A stretch of DNA of 13,731 nt, from positions 1 through 13,731 of the forward strand of contig JBPPMG010000495.1 in NCBI GenBank assembly GCA_051305935.1, read 5' to 3'. The DNA comes from JACPDH01 sp051305935 (GTDB taxonomy: Bacteria > Acidobacteriota > Thermoanaerobaculia > Gp7-AA8). Position numbers and translations under genes: made by a program. Shown here piece by piece: positions 1-6,930 of this stretch. Numbering within the stretch: position 1 is the first letter of the stretch; every line of letters starts with the position of its first letter. Below the pieces are notes generated by a model that worked only from the letters and a program-made list of their open reading frames with translations, searched no databases and was not told the origin of the DNA.

Positions 1-170
1 CGCGTGTAGGTGTTGGGGGCGAGCCTGACCTCGAAACCGCGACCGCGCAGCGCGTCGGCGGCGACCTCGATCCGCTCCGGCGATGAAGGTGACGACGGCG
101 AGAGCACGGCGATCGTCCCGCCGGGCTCGAGAGCCCGCGGCCGGCGCAGCGTTTCGTTCCGTTCGGTCAT
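1..170 (-). CDS. LD-carboxypeptidase (peptidase S66, MccF/LdcA-like), N-terminal part, cut by window edge
   Basis: Only the first 56 codons are present. The reading starts at ATG (170-168) and runs off the left edge. Residues 14-27 (LEPGGTIAVLSPSS), followed by a helix and GRGFEVRLAPNTY at about 43-55, match the start of the S66 family, where a GD/GG-T-I-A-V-x-x-P-S-S motif opens the Rossmann-like N-terminal domain. Known members cleave LD-peptide bonds in murein tetrapeptides during wall recycling, or peptide antibiotics (MccF). The catalytic Ser, Glu and His lie outside the window. No Shine-Dalgarno is visible: the bases before the ATG are the T-run and P1 helix of rnpB. No other ATG, GTG or TTG start lies close by, so this start is the best available, though oddly placed. 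Family call is fairly sure; exact substrate unknown. Confidence 0.75.
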   Translation of the reverse strand, partial: MTERNETLRRPRALEPGGTIAVLSPSSPSSPERIEVAADALRGRGFEVRLAPNTYT

Positions 171-174
171 GAAA

Positions 175-530
175 AAGTGGAGTGGGCCTGTAAGCCGAAT
201 TCCGTTCTCCCGAAGGAGCGAGGATCATTCATCTGCCGACCGCGTCACCGCGGCGGTCGAGCGACCTACCCGGAAGCTTTCTACGGAAACGGGCGGTTCC
301 ACTGCTTCCCTATTTGGTCTTGCTCCGCAGGGGGTTTGCCTAGCCATCGACACTCACGTGCGATGCGGTGCGCTCTTACCGCACCATTTCACCCTTACCC
401 CGTGAGGGGCGGTATCTTTCTGTTGCACTTTCCGTCGCGTCACCACGCCTGGACGTTATCCAGCCTGCTGCCCGTCGGAGTTCGGACTTTCCTCCCCTTT
501 TCAGAGGCGATCCTCCGGCCCACTCCGATC
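175..530 (-). ncRNA. rnpB: RNase P RNA, bacterial type A
   Basis: Catalytic RNA of ribonuclease P, which trims the 5' leader from pre-tRNAs. Helix P1 is a perfect 10-bp pair between GGAGTGGGCC (527-518) and GGCCCACTCC (188-179). Conserved landmarks in order on the minus strand: GAGGAAAGTCCGAACTCC with the P4 5' strand (about 494-477), ACAGAAAGATACCGCC (about 423-408), the P11/P12 stretch GGGTGAAATGGTGCGGTAAG (about 395-375), GGCTAGGCAAACCCC (about 344-330), GGTAGGTCGCTCGACC, AGATGAATGAT, a UUCG-capped hairpin CTCCTTCGGGAG (about 219-208), and GAATTCGGCTTACAGG near the 3' end (P4 3' strand). A run of five T (176-172) follows P1. Length about 355 nt is normal. Ends are set from P1 and are good to a few bases. 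The reading frames that cross this region are not genes. Confidence 0.97.
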
Positions 531-558
531 GATCCAACACGTCCCGCGGCTTGGCGAA

Positions 559-587
559 TTTCGCGCCGCGTCATCGGCGGCGCGAAA
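559..587. other. Perfect 11-bp inverted repeat with 7-nt loop, upstream of rnpB
   Basis: Arms TTTCGCGCCGC (559-569) and GCGGCGCGAAA (577-587) are exact reverse complements around the loop GTCATCG. It lies 29 nt before the predicted 5' end of rnpB. Neither strand has a T-run after the second arm, so it is not a classical terminator. It could be a leader hairpin in pre-RNase P RNA, a second terminator element after the upstream gene, or a protein-binding dyad. The structure is plain; its role is not. Confidence 0.6.
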
Positions 588-626
588 ATAGCGATATTTA
601 AATCTATTCGTTTTCATGACTTGCAA
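588..626 (-). promoter_or_regulatory. AT-rich stretch, candidate rnpB promoter region
   Basis: Between the terminator after the NYN gene and the hairpin before rnpB is a sharply AT-rich tract (TAGATTTAAATATCG on the minus strand) in otherwise GC-rich DNA. A TTGCAA (626-621) could act as a -35 element, but no good -10 hexamer sits at 16-18 bp from it; the nearest T/A-rich hexamers are 18-20 bp away. A highly expressed RNA such as RNase P RNA needs its own promoter, and this is the most likely place. Exact elements are uncertain. Confidence 0.3.
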
Positions 627-646
627 AAGATGTCGGCGCGCCGACA
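622..646 (-). terminator. Likely Rho-independent terminator after the NYN gene
   Basis: TGTCGGCGCGCCGACA (646-631) is a perfect 16-bp palindrome that can fold as a 6-bp stem closed by a CGCG loop. On the minus strand it is followed by TCTTTTGC. It starts 2 nt after the stop codon of the NYN-domain gene, which is where a terminator would sit. The T-tail is short and interrupted, so read-through towards rnpB is possible. Confidence 0.5.
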
Positions 647-647
647 T

Positions 648-1085
648 TCAAACATTCCTGTTTTTCGGATCGGAAAAATACGCTTCCCAATCGCCCGCCT
701 GCGGCGCTTCCTGCTCGCTGCTTCGCGCCGCGCGCTCCAGTTCGGAACGAAACTCCCCGCAACTGGCCACCTTGACGCGCCGGCTCCGCAATTTCGCACC
801 GAGCGCATGATCGGAGGTGACGACGACGCATGGCGCCGAATCGCCCGCGACCAGGCGCTCAACGAGTTCGTCGCCCGAACGAGGATGGGAGAACTTCACT
901 GAGAGTCCGCCGAAGCTGGTCGCGAAACCACCGGGCCGGAGTCCGTCGAAGACGCAGTCGATTCTGCATCGCTTCGCGCGCCCGAATGCTGCGAGCATGC
1001 GCACGAGCTGAAGCTTCGCATCGTCAGACTCGCGCGCGAGCCCGAGTGCTCCCAGGAGGTTGCTGCCATCGACGACGTGGCGCAT
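648..1085 (-). CDS. YacP-like NYN domain protein, probable ribonuclease
   Basis: 145 residues, almost all of it one NYN (PIN-like) domain of the YacP / DUF901 family. The opening MRHVVDGSNLLG carries the first acidic residue (D6) of the metal site. A DGLRPGG stretch lies near residues 47-53, and VVVTSDHALGAKLRSRRVKV (about 88-107) holds the conserved T-S-D with the second acidic cluster, followed by EF in the usual helix. In this family B. subtilis Rae1 (YacP) is a ribosome-associated endoribonuclease; that function here is inferred. The start is well set by AGGAGG (1095-1090) 4 nt before ATG. It lies 20 nt after the DUF4388 gene, so the two are probably co-transcribed, with a terminator right after it and rnpB beyond. 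The tail after residue 120 is acidic and unrelated to the fold. Confidence 0.85.
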   Translation of the reverse strand: MRHVVDGSNLLGALGLARESDDAKLQLVRMLAAFGRAKRCRIDCVFDGLRPGGFATSFGGLSVKFSHPRSGDELVERLVAGDSAPCVVVTSDHALGAKLRSRRVKVASCGEFRSELERAARSSEQEAPQAGDWEAYFSDPKNRNV

Positions 1086-1105
1086 CGCGCCTCCTGCTCG
1101 CCGCG

Positions 1106-2938
1106 CTACTGCGAGCCCGACCCGGGGCTGACGACGCTCGGCTTCCCGCCCCGCAACGACGCCGGAATCTCAGCGACGCCTCGCTCGGCCTCATCGCGCG
1201 ACGTGTAGCGTCCCCAGTACACCTTGTAGCAAGACTCTCCGCGGTAGGTGATCGGTACGTACCAGATCTTCGATCCACCGATTCGGACATTGTTCTCGAT
1301 CGAGGCATCGCGACAGACCAGCGCGAACTGGACGGTGAAGGGTACCGTGGCCGCTTCCTTCGCGTACTGCTGCGCCTGCCCCGCATACTTGCCGGACGGC
1401 GCAGGGACGGGTGCGGGAGTCGTCGCTTTCGGTTGTTGCGTCGCTGGAGACGGTGTTGGCGCTTTCGCCTCAGGGGCGCGCGTCGCAGCTGCCGCAGGAG
1501 GAGGGGCCGTCGCGGTCGCCTTGACCGGAGACTCCTCCGCCGTGGATGGCACGCTCACGGTTTCCGGAAGTGTCGACGATGCAGATGTCGTGGTCTGCGT
1601 CGGCTCCGTCGACGTCTCTGTCTGCGTGCTCGTCTCCGACACAGCAGGTGTCGGCTGCGGACCCTTCGCGGCGACCGCGACCGGATCTTCGACCGGTCTC
1701 GAACGGAGGTAGTACCACCCACCGACGGCCACGATCGCGATGACTCCAATTGCCACGCCGGCGATGAGCCCCGTCTTTCCCGCGCGCGGCGCGGGCGGCG
1801 GGCTGAACGGCCTCTTCGTCGCCTGCTTCTCGGCGATACGCTCCTCGATGGGAGGAACCTCGACGGCAGGCAACTCGAAGTTGCGCAGAGCTTCGATCGA
1901 ACCGAGCCCTTCCGAGTCTGCCGACGATGGCGCTCCGAAGTCGGCGTGTGCCCCACCTTCCACCTCGGCAGATCCGAGGCCATCTTCGGGCAACTCGTCG
2001 GCTACGGGAGCCTGATATTCGTAGCTGTCCAACTCTGCAGGAGGTACCGAGGAACCGGAATCCAGCCGAGGCTCTCCGTCGAAATCCGCAGAACTATCGG
2101 GAGTGGGAAATCCACCTCCGAGATCCATCCCCTGGGCTGCACCGCCAAAATCCAACCCCATTTCCACGGTCGACTCCGGCGCGGTATCGAAGGCCTCAAA
2201 CGCAGGAGGGACCACGGGAGCTACAACCTCAAGTAAATTCTCACGTTTCTCTACAAGGCCAAGCAAGTTCAATGCATTCAACAACTTATAGACATTGAAC
2301 GCATCGCTTCCGGACTCTGACGCGATCTCGGCGGCCGTGCGGACTCCGTCGATGCTCGAGGTGATCGTCTCCGCTTCCTGATTCAGCCCGAGGGAGGAGA
2401 AAGTACCCTGGAACGACTCCGACTTGCGAAAAACCGCGGAACCGCTCTCCAGCGCTTTGTCGTACTTCGAGCGATCCTGATCGGTAAGAATCAGCTCCAG
2501 CACGATCTGGGGAAGCGAGAACGCGGTGCCCTCTTCTCTTTTCGGAAGATAGTCGGCAACGATCGTGAAGCTCCCCGCCTGCCATTCTCCGATCGAGCGG
2601 AGAATGCCGATCAACTGGACGCGGCGTGCCCAGGCCAACTCGCGCTTGGCGATGAAGCCGAGCCCCAGCAGCGCGTCGCCGAGCGTCTCCGTTTCCTTTC
2701 GCTTGGAGAGCGCCTGTTTGACGTGATCGCGCGTTACCTTTCCCGACCGGAGCAGGATCTCGTCAATGCTGTCGGCGCGATCGTTCGTGCTCGCAGAGAG
2801 GATGCTCCCCTCTTTGAAGTAGACGATCTTGATGACGGAGTCGTTCTCGAATCGTAGCGCCCCAGTGAACGCCTGAGAGCCGAGCTCGATCAGCCGTGGA
2901 ATGAGCTCGAGTTCCCAGATTTCGCCTTCTAGATTCAT
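1106..2938 (-). CDS. DUF4388 domain, transmembrane and SPOR domain protein
   Basis: 610 residues from the preferred start. Residues 1 to about 145 look like a DUF4388 (PatA N-terminal-like) domain: LIELGSQAFTGALRF, IVYFKEGSILSAST, then a helical region. About 194-232 (SSIDGVRTAAEIASES through LLNALNLLGLVEK) is the small winged-helix-like module often joined to DUF4388. A long acidic and glycine-rich low-complexity part follows. One membrane helix lies at about 390-411 (GLIAGVAIGVIAIVAVGGWYY), after basic residues, then a Thr/Ser/Pro/Ala linker of about 100 residues. The end (about 533-603) resembles a SPOR domain (FTVQFALVC, YKVYWGRYTSRDEAE), a fold that binds denuded glycan strands at division sites. 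This implies a cytoplasmic DUF4388 part and a periplasmic peptidoglycan-binding end. An upstream in-frame ATG at 2959 is passed over because the strong Shine-Dalgarno lies between it and 2938. Function unknown; a signalling or cell-envelope role is inferred. Confidence 0.85.
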   Translation of the reverse strand: MNLEGEIWELELIPRLIELGSQAFTGALRFENDSVIKIVYFKEGSILSASTNDRADSIDEILLRSGKVTRDHVKQALSKRKETETLGDALLGLGFIAKRELAWARRVQLIGILRSIGEWQAGSFTIVADYLPKREEGTAFSLPQIVLELILTDQDRSKYDKALESGSAVFRKSESFQGTFSSLGLNQEAETITSSIDGVRTAAEIASESGSDAFNVYKLLNALNLLGLVEKRENLLEVVAPVVPPAFEAFDTAPESTVEMGLDFGGAAQGMDLGGGFPTPDSSADFDGEPRLDSGSSVPPAELDSYEYQAPVADELPEDGLGSAEVEGGAHADFGAPSSADSEGLGSIEALRNFELPAVEVPPIEERIAEKQATKRPFSPPPAPRAGKTGLIAGVAIGVIAIVAVGGWYYLRSRPVEDPVAVAAKGPQPTPAVSETSTQTETSTEPTQTTTSASSTLPETVSVPSTAEESPVKATATAPPPAAAATRAPEAKAPTPSPATQQPKATTPAPVPAPSGKYAGQAQQYAKEAATVPFTVQFALVCRDASIENNVRIGGSKIWYVPITYRGESCYKVYWGRYTSRDEAERGVAEIPASLRGGKPSVVSPGSGSQ

Positions 2939-2945
2939 GTCCCCC

Positions 2946-2950
2946 CCTCC
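2946..2950 (-). promoter_or_regulatory. Shine-Dalgarno that sets the start of the DUF4388/SPOR gene
   Basis: On the minus strand GGGAGGGGGGG covers 2951-2941, with its GGAGG core 7 nt before the ATG at 2938. It lies downstream of the alternative ATG at 2959, so translation should begin at 2938. The run of seven G between the core and the start is a homopolymer that could vary in length. Confidence 0.8.
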
Positions 2951-2966
2951 CGTGCGCATCCATTAG

Positions 2967-2995
2967 AGGTTAACGGACGAACGGTCGGGCTGCAA
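2967..2995 (-). promoter_or_regulatory. Weak candidate promoter before the DUF4388/SPOR gene
   Basis: The 87-nt gap between uvrC and this gene has TTGCAG (2995-2990), a 17-nt spacer, and TAACCT (2972-2967) on the minus strand. The -35 is good and the -10 poor (3 of 6). An overlapping TCTAAT (2967-2962) is a better -10 but lacks a matching -35. The gap is large enough for a separate promoter, so this gene may be expressed apart from uvrBC. Confidence 0.25.
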
Positions 2996-3025
2996 CTACG
3001 TGGATCTGCGCGACGCGGGTCGTGC

Positions 3026-4876
3026 TCACCCTTCATTATCATGAAGCTGGTCCCAGACGGCGCGCCCGACGCGTGGTCCGAGGACCTTCGCAAGATCTTG
3101 AACGGAAGCCTGCCTCACCGCTGAGACGCTTCCGAAATGCTCGATGAGCGTGCGCTTCCGCCGCTCCCCGACACCATCGAGCGTATCGAGCTCACTGGTA
3201 AGTGTCCGCCGGCTTCGTTTCTTCCGATGCGAGGTGATTGCGAAGCGGTGTGTCTCGTCGCGAATCTGCTGCAGCAACTGCAGTGCCGCATCCCGACGCT
3301 CCAGGCGGAGCGGCTCCTCGGCGTCGGGCAGATAGATCTCTTCTTCCCGTTTCGCGAGCCCGGCGATCGGCACGTTACCGGCGTCGAGCTTCTGCAGCGC
3401 GGCACGCGCGGCGTTGAGCTGTCCCCGTCCGCCGTCGATGAGAATCAGGTCGGGCAACGGCCGCCCCTCCGCAATCAGCCGGTGGTACCGGCGCTCGACG
3501 GCTTCCGCGATGGAACGAAAATCGTCCGCGCCCTCGACGCTCTTGATGTTGAAGAGCCGGTACTGTTTCTTGTCGAGACGTCCCGAGTCGTAGACCACCA
3601 TTCCCGCGACGGAATCGGTTCCCTGGAAATTCGAAATGTCGAACGACTCGATTCGTTTGATCTCTCCGTCGATGCCAAGAAGCGTCGCGAGCCGTTCCGC
3701 AGCCGATTCGAGGCGCGTCTCCTGCGACTTGCGAAAGCGCGATCCGTGTGACAGCCGAGCGTTGCGGGTCGCGAGCGCGAGGAGATCGACCGCGCGCCCC
3801 TTCTTCGGCACGCGGACCGCGACCCGCCGCCCGCGCTTCGAAGCGAGCCACTCCGCGACGAGCGCGGACTCTTCGATCTGCACGGGCACGATGACCTCGC
3901 CGGGGATGAACAGGTTATCCTCGTAGAATCTTTGTACGACCGCGGCGAGGAACGCCGCATCGTCGTATCCGTTCACCTTCTCCCAGAAGATTTCCTTGCG
4001 GTCGACGAGATTGCCGTCGCGCATCACGAAGACCGCGACCGCGACATCGCCCCCTTCTTCCCACAGCCCCCATACGTCCGCGTCCGCGTCGCCGGCGGAA
4101 GCGACCTGCTGCTCCGACTGCGTGTGCTCCACGGAGCGGATCAGGTCGCGGAAGTAGCGCGCCACTTCGTACTGCTCCCCTTCGGCGGCGGCGTACATTC
4201 GCTCCTTGAGCCTTTGCAGCAGCTCCCTGCTCTTCCCCCCGAGGAAGAGCATCACGTCGTCGACGATCTGGAGGTAGTCAGCGCGATTCGAGAGCCCCGC
4301 CACGCAAGGGCCCGGGCATCGATGCATGTCGTAGTAGAGGCAGGGTCGAGGCACTGCGCTCTTCCCTTCGACAATCTCGAGGTCACAGGTGCGCAGGCGG
4401 AACTGGTCGCCGATCAGCTTCAGCATCCGCCGCGCGGTTCCTGCGAAGAACGGCCCGAAGTAGACGTCGCCTCGCGTGCGGGAGACGCGCCGCGTGAACA
4501 CCACGCGCGGGTAGTCCTCGCTCATCGTGACCTTCAGATACGGGTACGACTTGTCGTCGCGCAGCAGGACGTTGAATCGCGGCTGGTACTGCTTGATCAG
4601 GTTGTTCTCGAGGAAGATCGCCTCGAGCTCGTTGTTCGTGACGACGAAATCGATCGCGTCGATCTCGAGGATCAGCGACATCGTCTTGCCGTCACGGGCG
4701 CCCCTGCCCACGACGTATGATGAGACTCGCGCCCGCAGGTTTCTCGCCTTGCCGACGTAGATCACATCGCCGCCGAGATTCCGATGGAGATAGACACCCG
4801 GTCGCTCCGGAATCTCCGCGAGCCTCGCCTTGAGCTTCTGGAGCCGCGGATCGATCGGCTGCGCTCGCGTCGTCAC
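3026..4876 (-). CDS. uvrC: Excinuclease ABC subunit C, UvrC
   Basis: 616 residues, usual UvrC length. UvrC makes the 3' and 5' cuts around a lesion held by UvrB. GIY-YIG nuclease domain at about 25-105 (PGVYLHR, then VIYVGKARNLRARV). Four cysteines C164, C179, C187 and C191 match the cysteines assigned to an iron-sulfur cluster in UvrC. UVR motif (UvrB contact) at about 220-253. RNase H-like nuclease domain at about 405-550, with FDISN (D413), LILIDGG (D481) and H543 as the expected catalytic triad. Two helix-hairpin-helix motifs at the end (LDGVGERRKRTLIEHFGSV and VLGPRVGRAVWDQL). The start is GTG at 4876, only 7 nt after the uvrB stop, without a clear Shine-Dalgarno; translation is probably coupled to uvrB. 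Nothing looks broken. Confidence 0.97.
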   Translation of the reverse strand: MTTRAQPIDPRLQKLKARLAEIPERPGVYLHRNLGGDVIYVGKARNLRARVSSYVVGRGARDGKTMSLILEIDAIDFVVTNNELEAIFLENNLIKQYQPRFNVLLRDDKSYPYLKVTMSEDYPRVVFTRRVSRTRGDVYFGPFFAGTARRMLKLIGDQFRLRTCDLEIVEGKSAVPRPCLYYDMHRCPGPCVAGLSNRADYLQIVDDVMLFLGGKSRELLQRLKERMYAAAEGEQYEVARYFRDLIRSVEHTQSEQQVASAGDADADVWGLWEEGGDVAVAVFVMRDGNLVDRKEIFWEKVNGYDDAAFLAAVVQRFYEDNLFIPGEVIVPVQIEESALVAEWLASKRGRRVAVRVPKKGRAVDLLALATRNARLSHGSRFRKSQETRLESAAERLATLLGIDGEIKRIESFDISNFQGTDSVAGMVVYDSGRLDKKQYRLFNIKSVEGADDFRSIAEAVERRYHRLIAEGRPLPDLILIDGGRGQLNAARAALQKLDAGNVPIAGLAKREEEIYLPDAEEPLRLERRDAALQLLQQIRDETHRFAITSHRKKRSRRTLTSELDTLDGVGERRKRTLIEHFGSVSAVRQASVQDLAKVLGPRVGRAVWDQLHDNEG

Positions 4877-4883
4877 GGCGTGC

Positions 4884-6875
4884 TCAGATGAAGATCCGCA
4901 ACTCGCGCACCTGCCGGAGCTGATCGCGCAACTCAGCGGCGCGCTCGAACTCGAGGTTCTTCGCGGCTTCCTTCATTTCCTTCGTGAGGCGCGCGATCGT
5001 CTTGTCGAGATCCTCGTCCTGAACCATCGACAGCGCCTTCTGCAGCGGCTTGGCCGACATGTCGTGATAGTCGAGGTTCGACATGCCCACCAGGTTGGAA
5101 TCGATCGCCTTGATGATCGTCGCCGGCTCGATGCCGTGCTCCTCGTTGTAGCGGCGCTGAATCTCGCGGCGCCGGTTCGTCTCGTCGATGGCGAACTTGA
5201 TCGAGTCGGTGATCCGGTCGGCGTAGAGGATCGCGAGCCCGTTCACGTTTCGCGCTGCGCGGCCGATCGTCTGGACGAGCGCGGTCGAAGATCGCAGAAA
5301 GCCTTCCTTGTCGGCGTCGAGAATCGCAACGCAGGAGCACTCGGGGATGTCGAGCCCTTCGCGCAGGAGATTGATGCCCACCAGCACGTCGTACGAGCCT
5401 CCCCGAAAATCGCGGATGATCGCCACGCGCTCGAGCGTCTCGACGTCCGAGTGCAGATAGTTCACTCGGATGCCGAGCTCCATCAGGTAGCGCGTCAGAT
5501 CCTCCGACATGCGCTTCGTCAGCGTGGTCACCATCACGCGTTCGGAGCGTGCGATGCGCTCGCGAATGACACCGATGAGATCGTCGACCTGCCCCTTGAC
5601 CGGGCGGATCTCGATCTCCGGATCCAGAAGCCCCGTCGGCCGGATCACCTGCTCGACGAAGACACCGCCTGTCTTCTGCAGCTCGTATGGCCCCGGCGTC
5701 GCGGACACGTAGATGATCTGGTTCAGTTTCCCGTCGAACTCGTCGAAGTTGAGCGGGCGGTTGTCCTTCGCGCTCGGAAGGCGGAAGCCGTACTCGACCA
5801 GCGTCTCCTTGCGTGCGCGGTCACCGCCGTACATCGCGCGCACCTGCGGAATCGTCTGATGCGACTCGTCGACGATCAGGAGCAGGTCCTTCGGGAAGTA
5901 GTCGATGAGCGTCGGCGGGGGCTCGCCCGGCGCCCTGCCCGTCAGATGCCTCGAGTAGTTCTCGATGCCGTTGCAGTAACCGAGCTCGCTCATCATCTCG
6001 ATGTCGAACATCGTCCGCTGTGAGAGGCGCTGCGCTTCGAGCAGCCGCTCGTTGGCGCGCAGTTCCAGCACGCGCTCGTCGAGCTCCACGCGAATCGTGT
6101 TGATCGAGTGCAGCAACCGCTCGCGGGGCGTGACGTAATGGGTCTTCGGGTAGACCGCGAGACGGTCGTACTTGCCCGTCGTCTTGCCGGTCACGGGGTC
6201 GATTCGCGAGATCGAGTCGATCTCGTCCCCGAAGTACTCGATTCGCACGGCGTCGTCCTCGTACGCGGGCCACACCTCGAGAACGTCGCCCCGCACGCGG
6301 TACTGGCCCCTCGAGAGATCGTAGGGGGTCCGCTCGTACTGCATCTCCGCCAGCCGACGCAGGTAGTGATCGAGCGGCTTCGTCACCCCCTTCTCGAAGA
6401 AGAGGAGCATTCCGAAGTAGAGCTCGGGGTCGCCGATGCCGTAGATGCAGGAAACCGAGGCGACGATGATCACGTCGCGCCGCTCGAAAAGCGACTTCGT
6501 CGCCGCGAGCCGGAGCTTGTCGATCTCGTCGTTCTTCGACATCTCCTTCTCGATGTAGAGGTCGGTCTGGGGGATGTACGCCTCGGGCTGGTAGTAGTCG
6601 TAATAGGAGACGAAGTACTCGACCGCATTGTTCGGGAAGAAGTTCTTGAACTCCTGGTAGAGCTGCGCCGCGAGAGTCTTGTTGTGGCTGAGCACAAGCG
6701 TCGGGCGGTTGACGTTCTCGACGACTTTCGCGACGGAAAACGTCTTGCCGGAGCCGGTGACGCCGAGCAGCACCTGGTCCCGCACGCCGTCGAGCACGCC
6801 GCGCGTCAACTCCTCGATCGCGCGGATCTGGTCCCCTTGCGGCTGAAACGGCGACACGAGCTCGAAGCGATCCAT
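4884..6875 (-). CDS. uvrB: Excinuclease ABC subunit B, UvrB
   Basis: 663 residues, normal length. UvrB is the ATP-dependent lesion-verifying helicase-like subunit, loaded by UvrA and then bound by UvrC. Walker A GVTGSGKT at 38-45; the damage-probing beta-hairpin YYDYYQPEAYIP at 91-102; DESH box at 336-339; helicase motifs V and VI in the C-terminal half (VGINLLREGLDIPE and QTIGRAARNVNG); the C-terminal UVR motif that binds UvrC at about 625-660 (AAKNLEFERAAELRDQLR). The ATG at 6875 gives the standard N-terminus ending in SPFQPQGDQ; only a weak GAGAG precedes it. It is followed by uvrC after 7 nt and preceded by a small membrane-protein gene 55 nt upstream. I see no LexA-type box in front of it. 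uvrA is not in the window. Confidence 0.98.
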   Translation of the reverse strand: MDRFELVSPFQPQGDQIRAIEELTRGVLDGVRDQVLLGVTGSGKTFSVAKVVENVNRPTLVLSHNKTLAAQLYQEFKNFFPNNAVEYFVSYYDYYQPEAYIPQTDLYIEKEMSKNDEIDKLRLAATKSLFERRDVIIVASVSCIYGIGDPELYFGMLLFFEKGVTKPLDHYLRRLAEMQYERTPYDLSRGQYRVRGDVLEVWPAYEDDAVRIEYFGDEIDSISRIDPVTGKTTGKYDRLAVYPKTHYVTPRERLLHSINTIRVELDERVLELRANERLLEAQRLSQRTMFDIEMMSELGYCNGIENYSRHLTGRAPGEPPPTLIDYFPKDLLLIVDESHQTIPQVRAMYGGDRARKETLVEYGFRLPSAKDNRPLNFDEFDGKLNQIIYVSATPGPYELQKTGGVFVEQVIRPTGLLDPEIEIRPVKGQVDDLIGVIRERIARSERVMVTTLTKRMSEDLTRYLMELGIRVNYLHSDVETLERVAIIRDFRGGSYDVLVGINLLREGLDIPECSCVAILDADKEGFLRSSTALVQTIGRAARNVNGLAILYADRITDSIKFAIDETNRRREIQRRYNEEHGIEPATIIKAIDSNLVGMSNLDYHDMSAKPLQKALSMVQDEDLDKTIARLTKEMKEAAKNLEFERAAELRDQLRQVRELRIFI

Positions 6876-6930
6876 CGGACTCTCGTCAAGCGTCCCGCGG
6901 GCGAAGTTGTTCCCGGCAGCCGACCCTCGA

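Noticed and set aside
10..902. Open plus-strand readings of 131 and 241 codons across the left end
   Set aside because: They run through the conserved core of rnpB and antisense to the LD-carboxypeptidase and NYN genes; the translated sequence has no domain features.
830..2236. Open plus-strand reading of 468 codons
   Set aside because: Antisense to the NYN and DUF4388/SPOR genes, extremely rich in Arg, typical of a GC-rich shadow frame.
4830..6023. Open plus-strand reading of 397 codons
   Set aside because: Lies almost wholly antisense to uvrB, whose protein is fully conserved; composition (Arg, Val, Leu, His) is that of a shadow frame.
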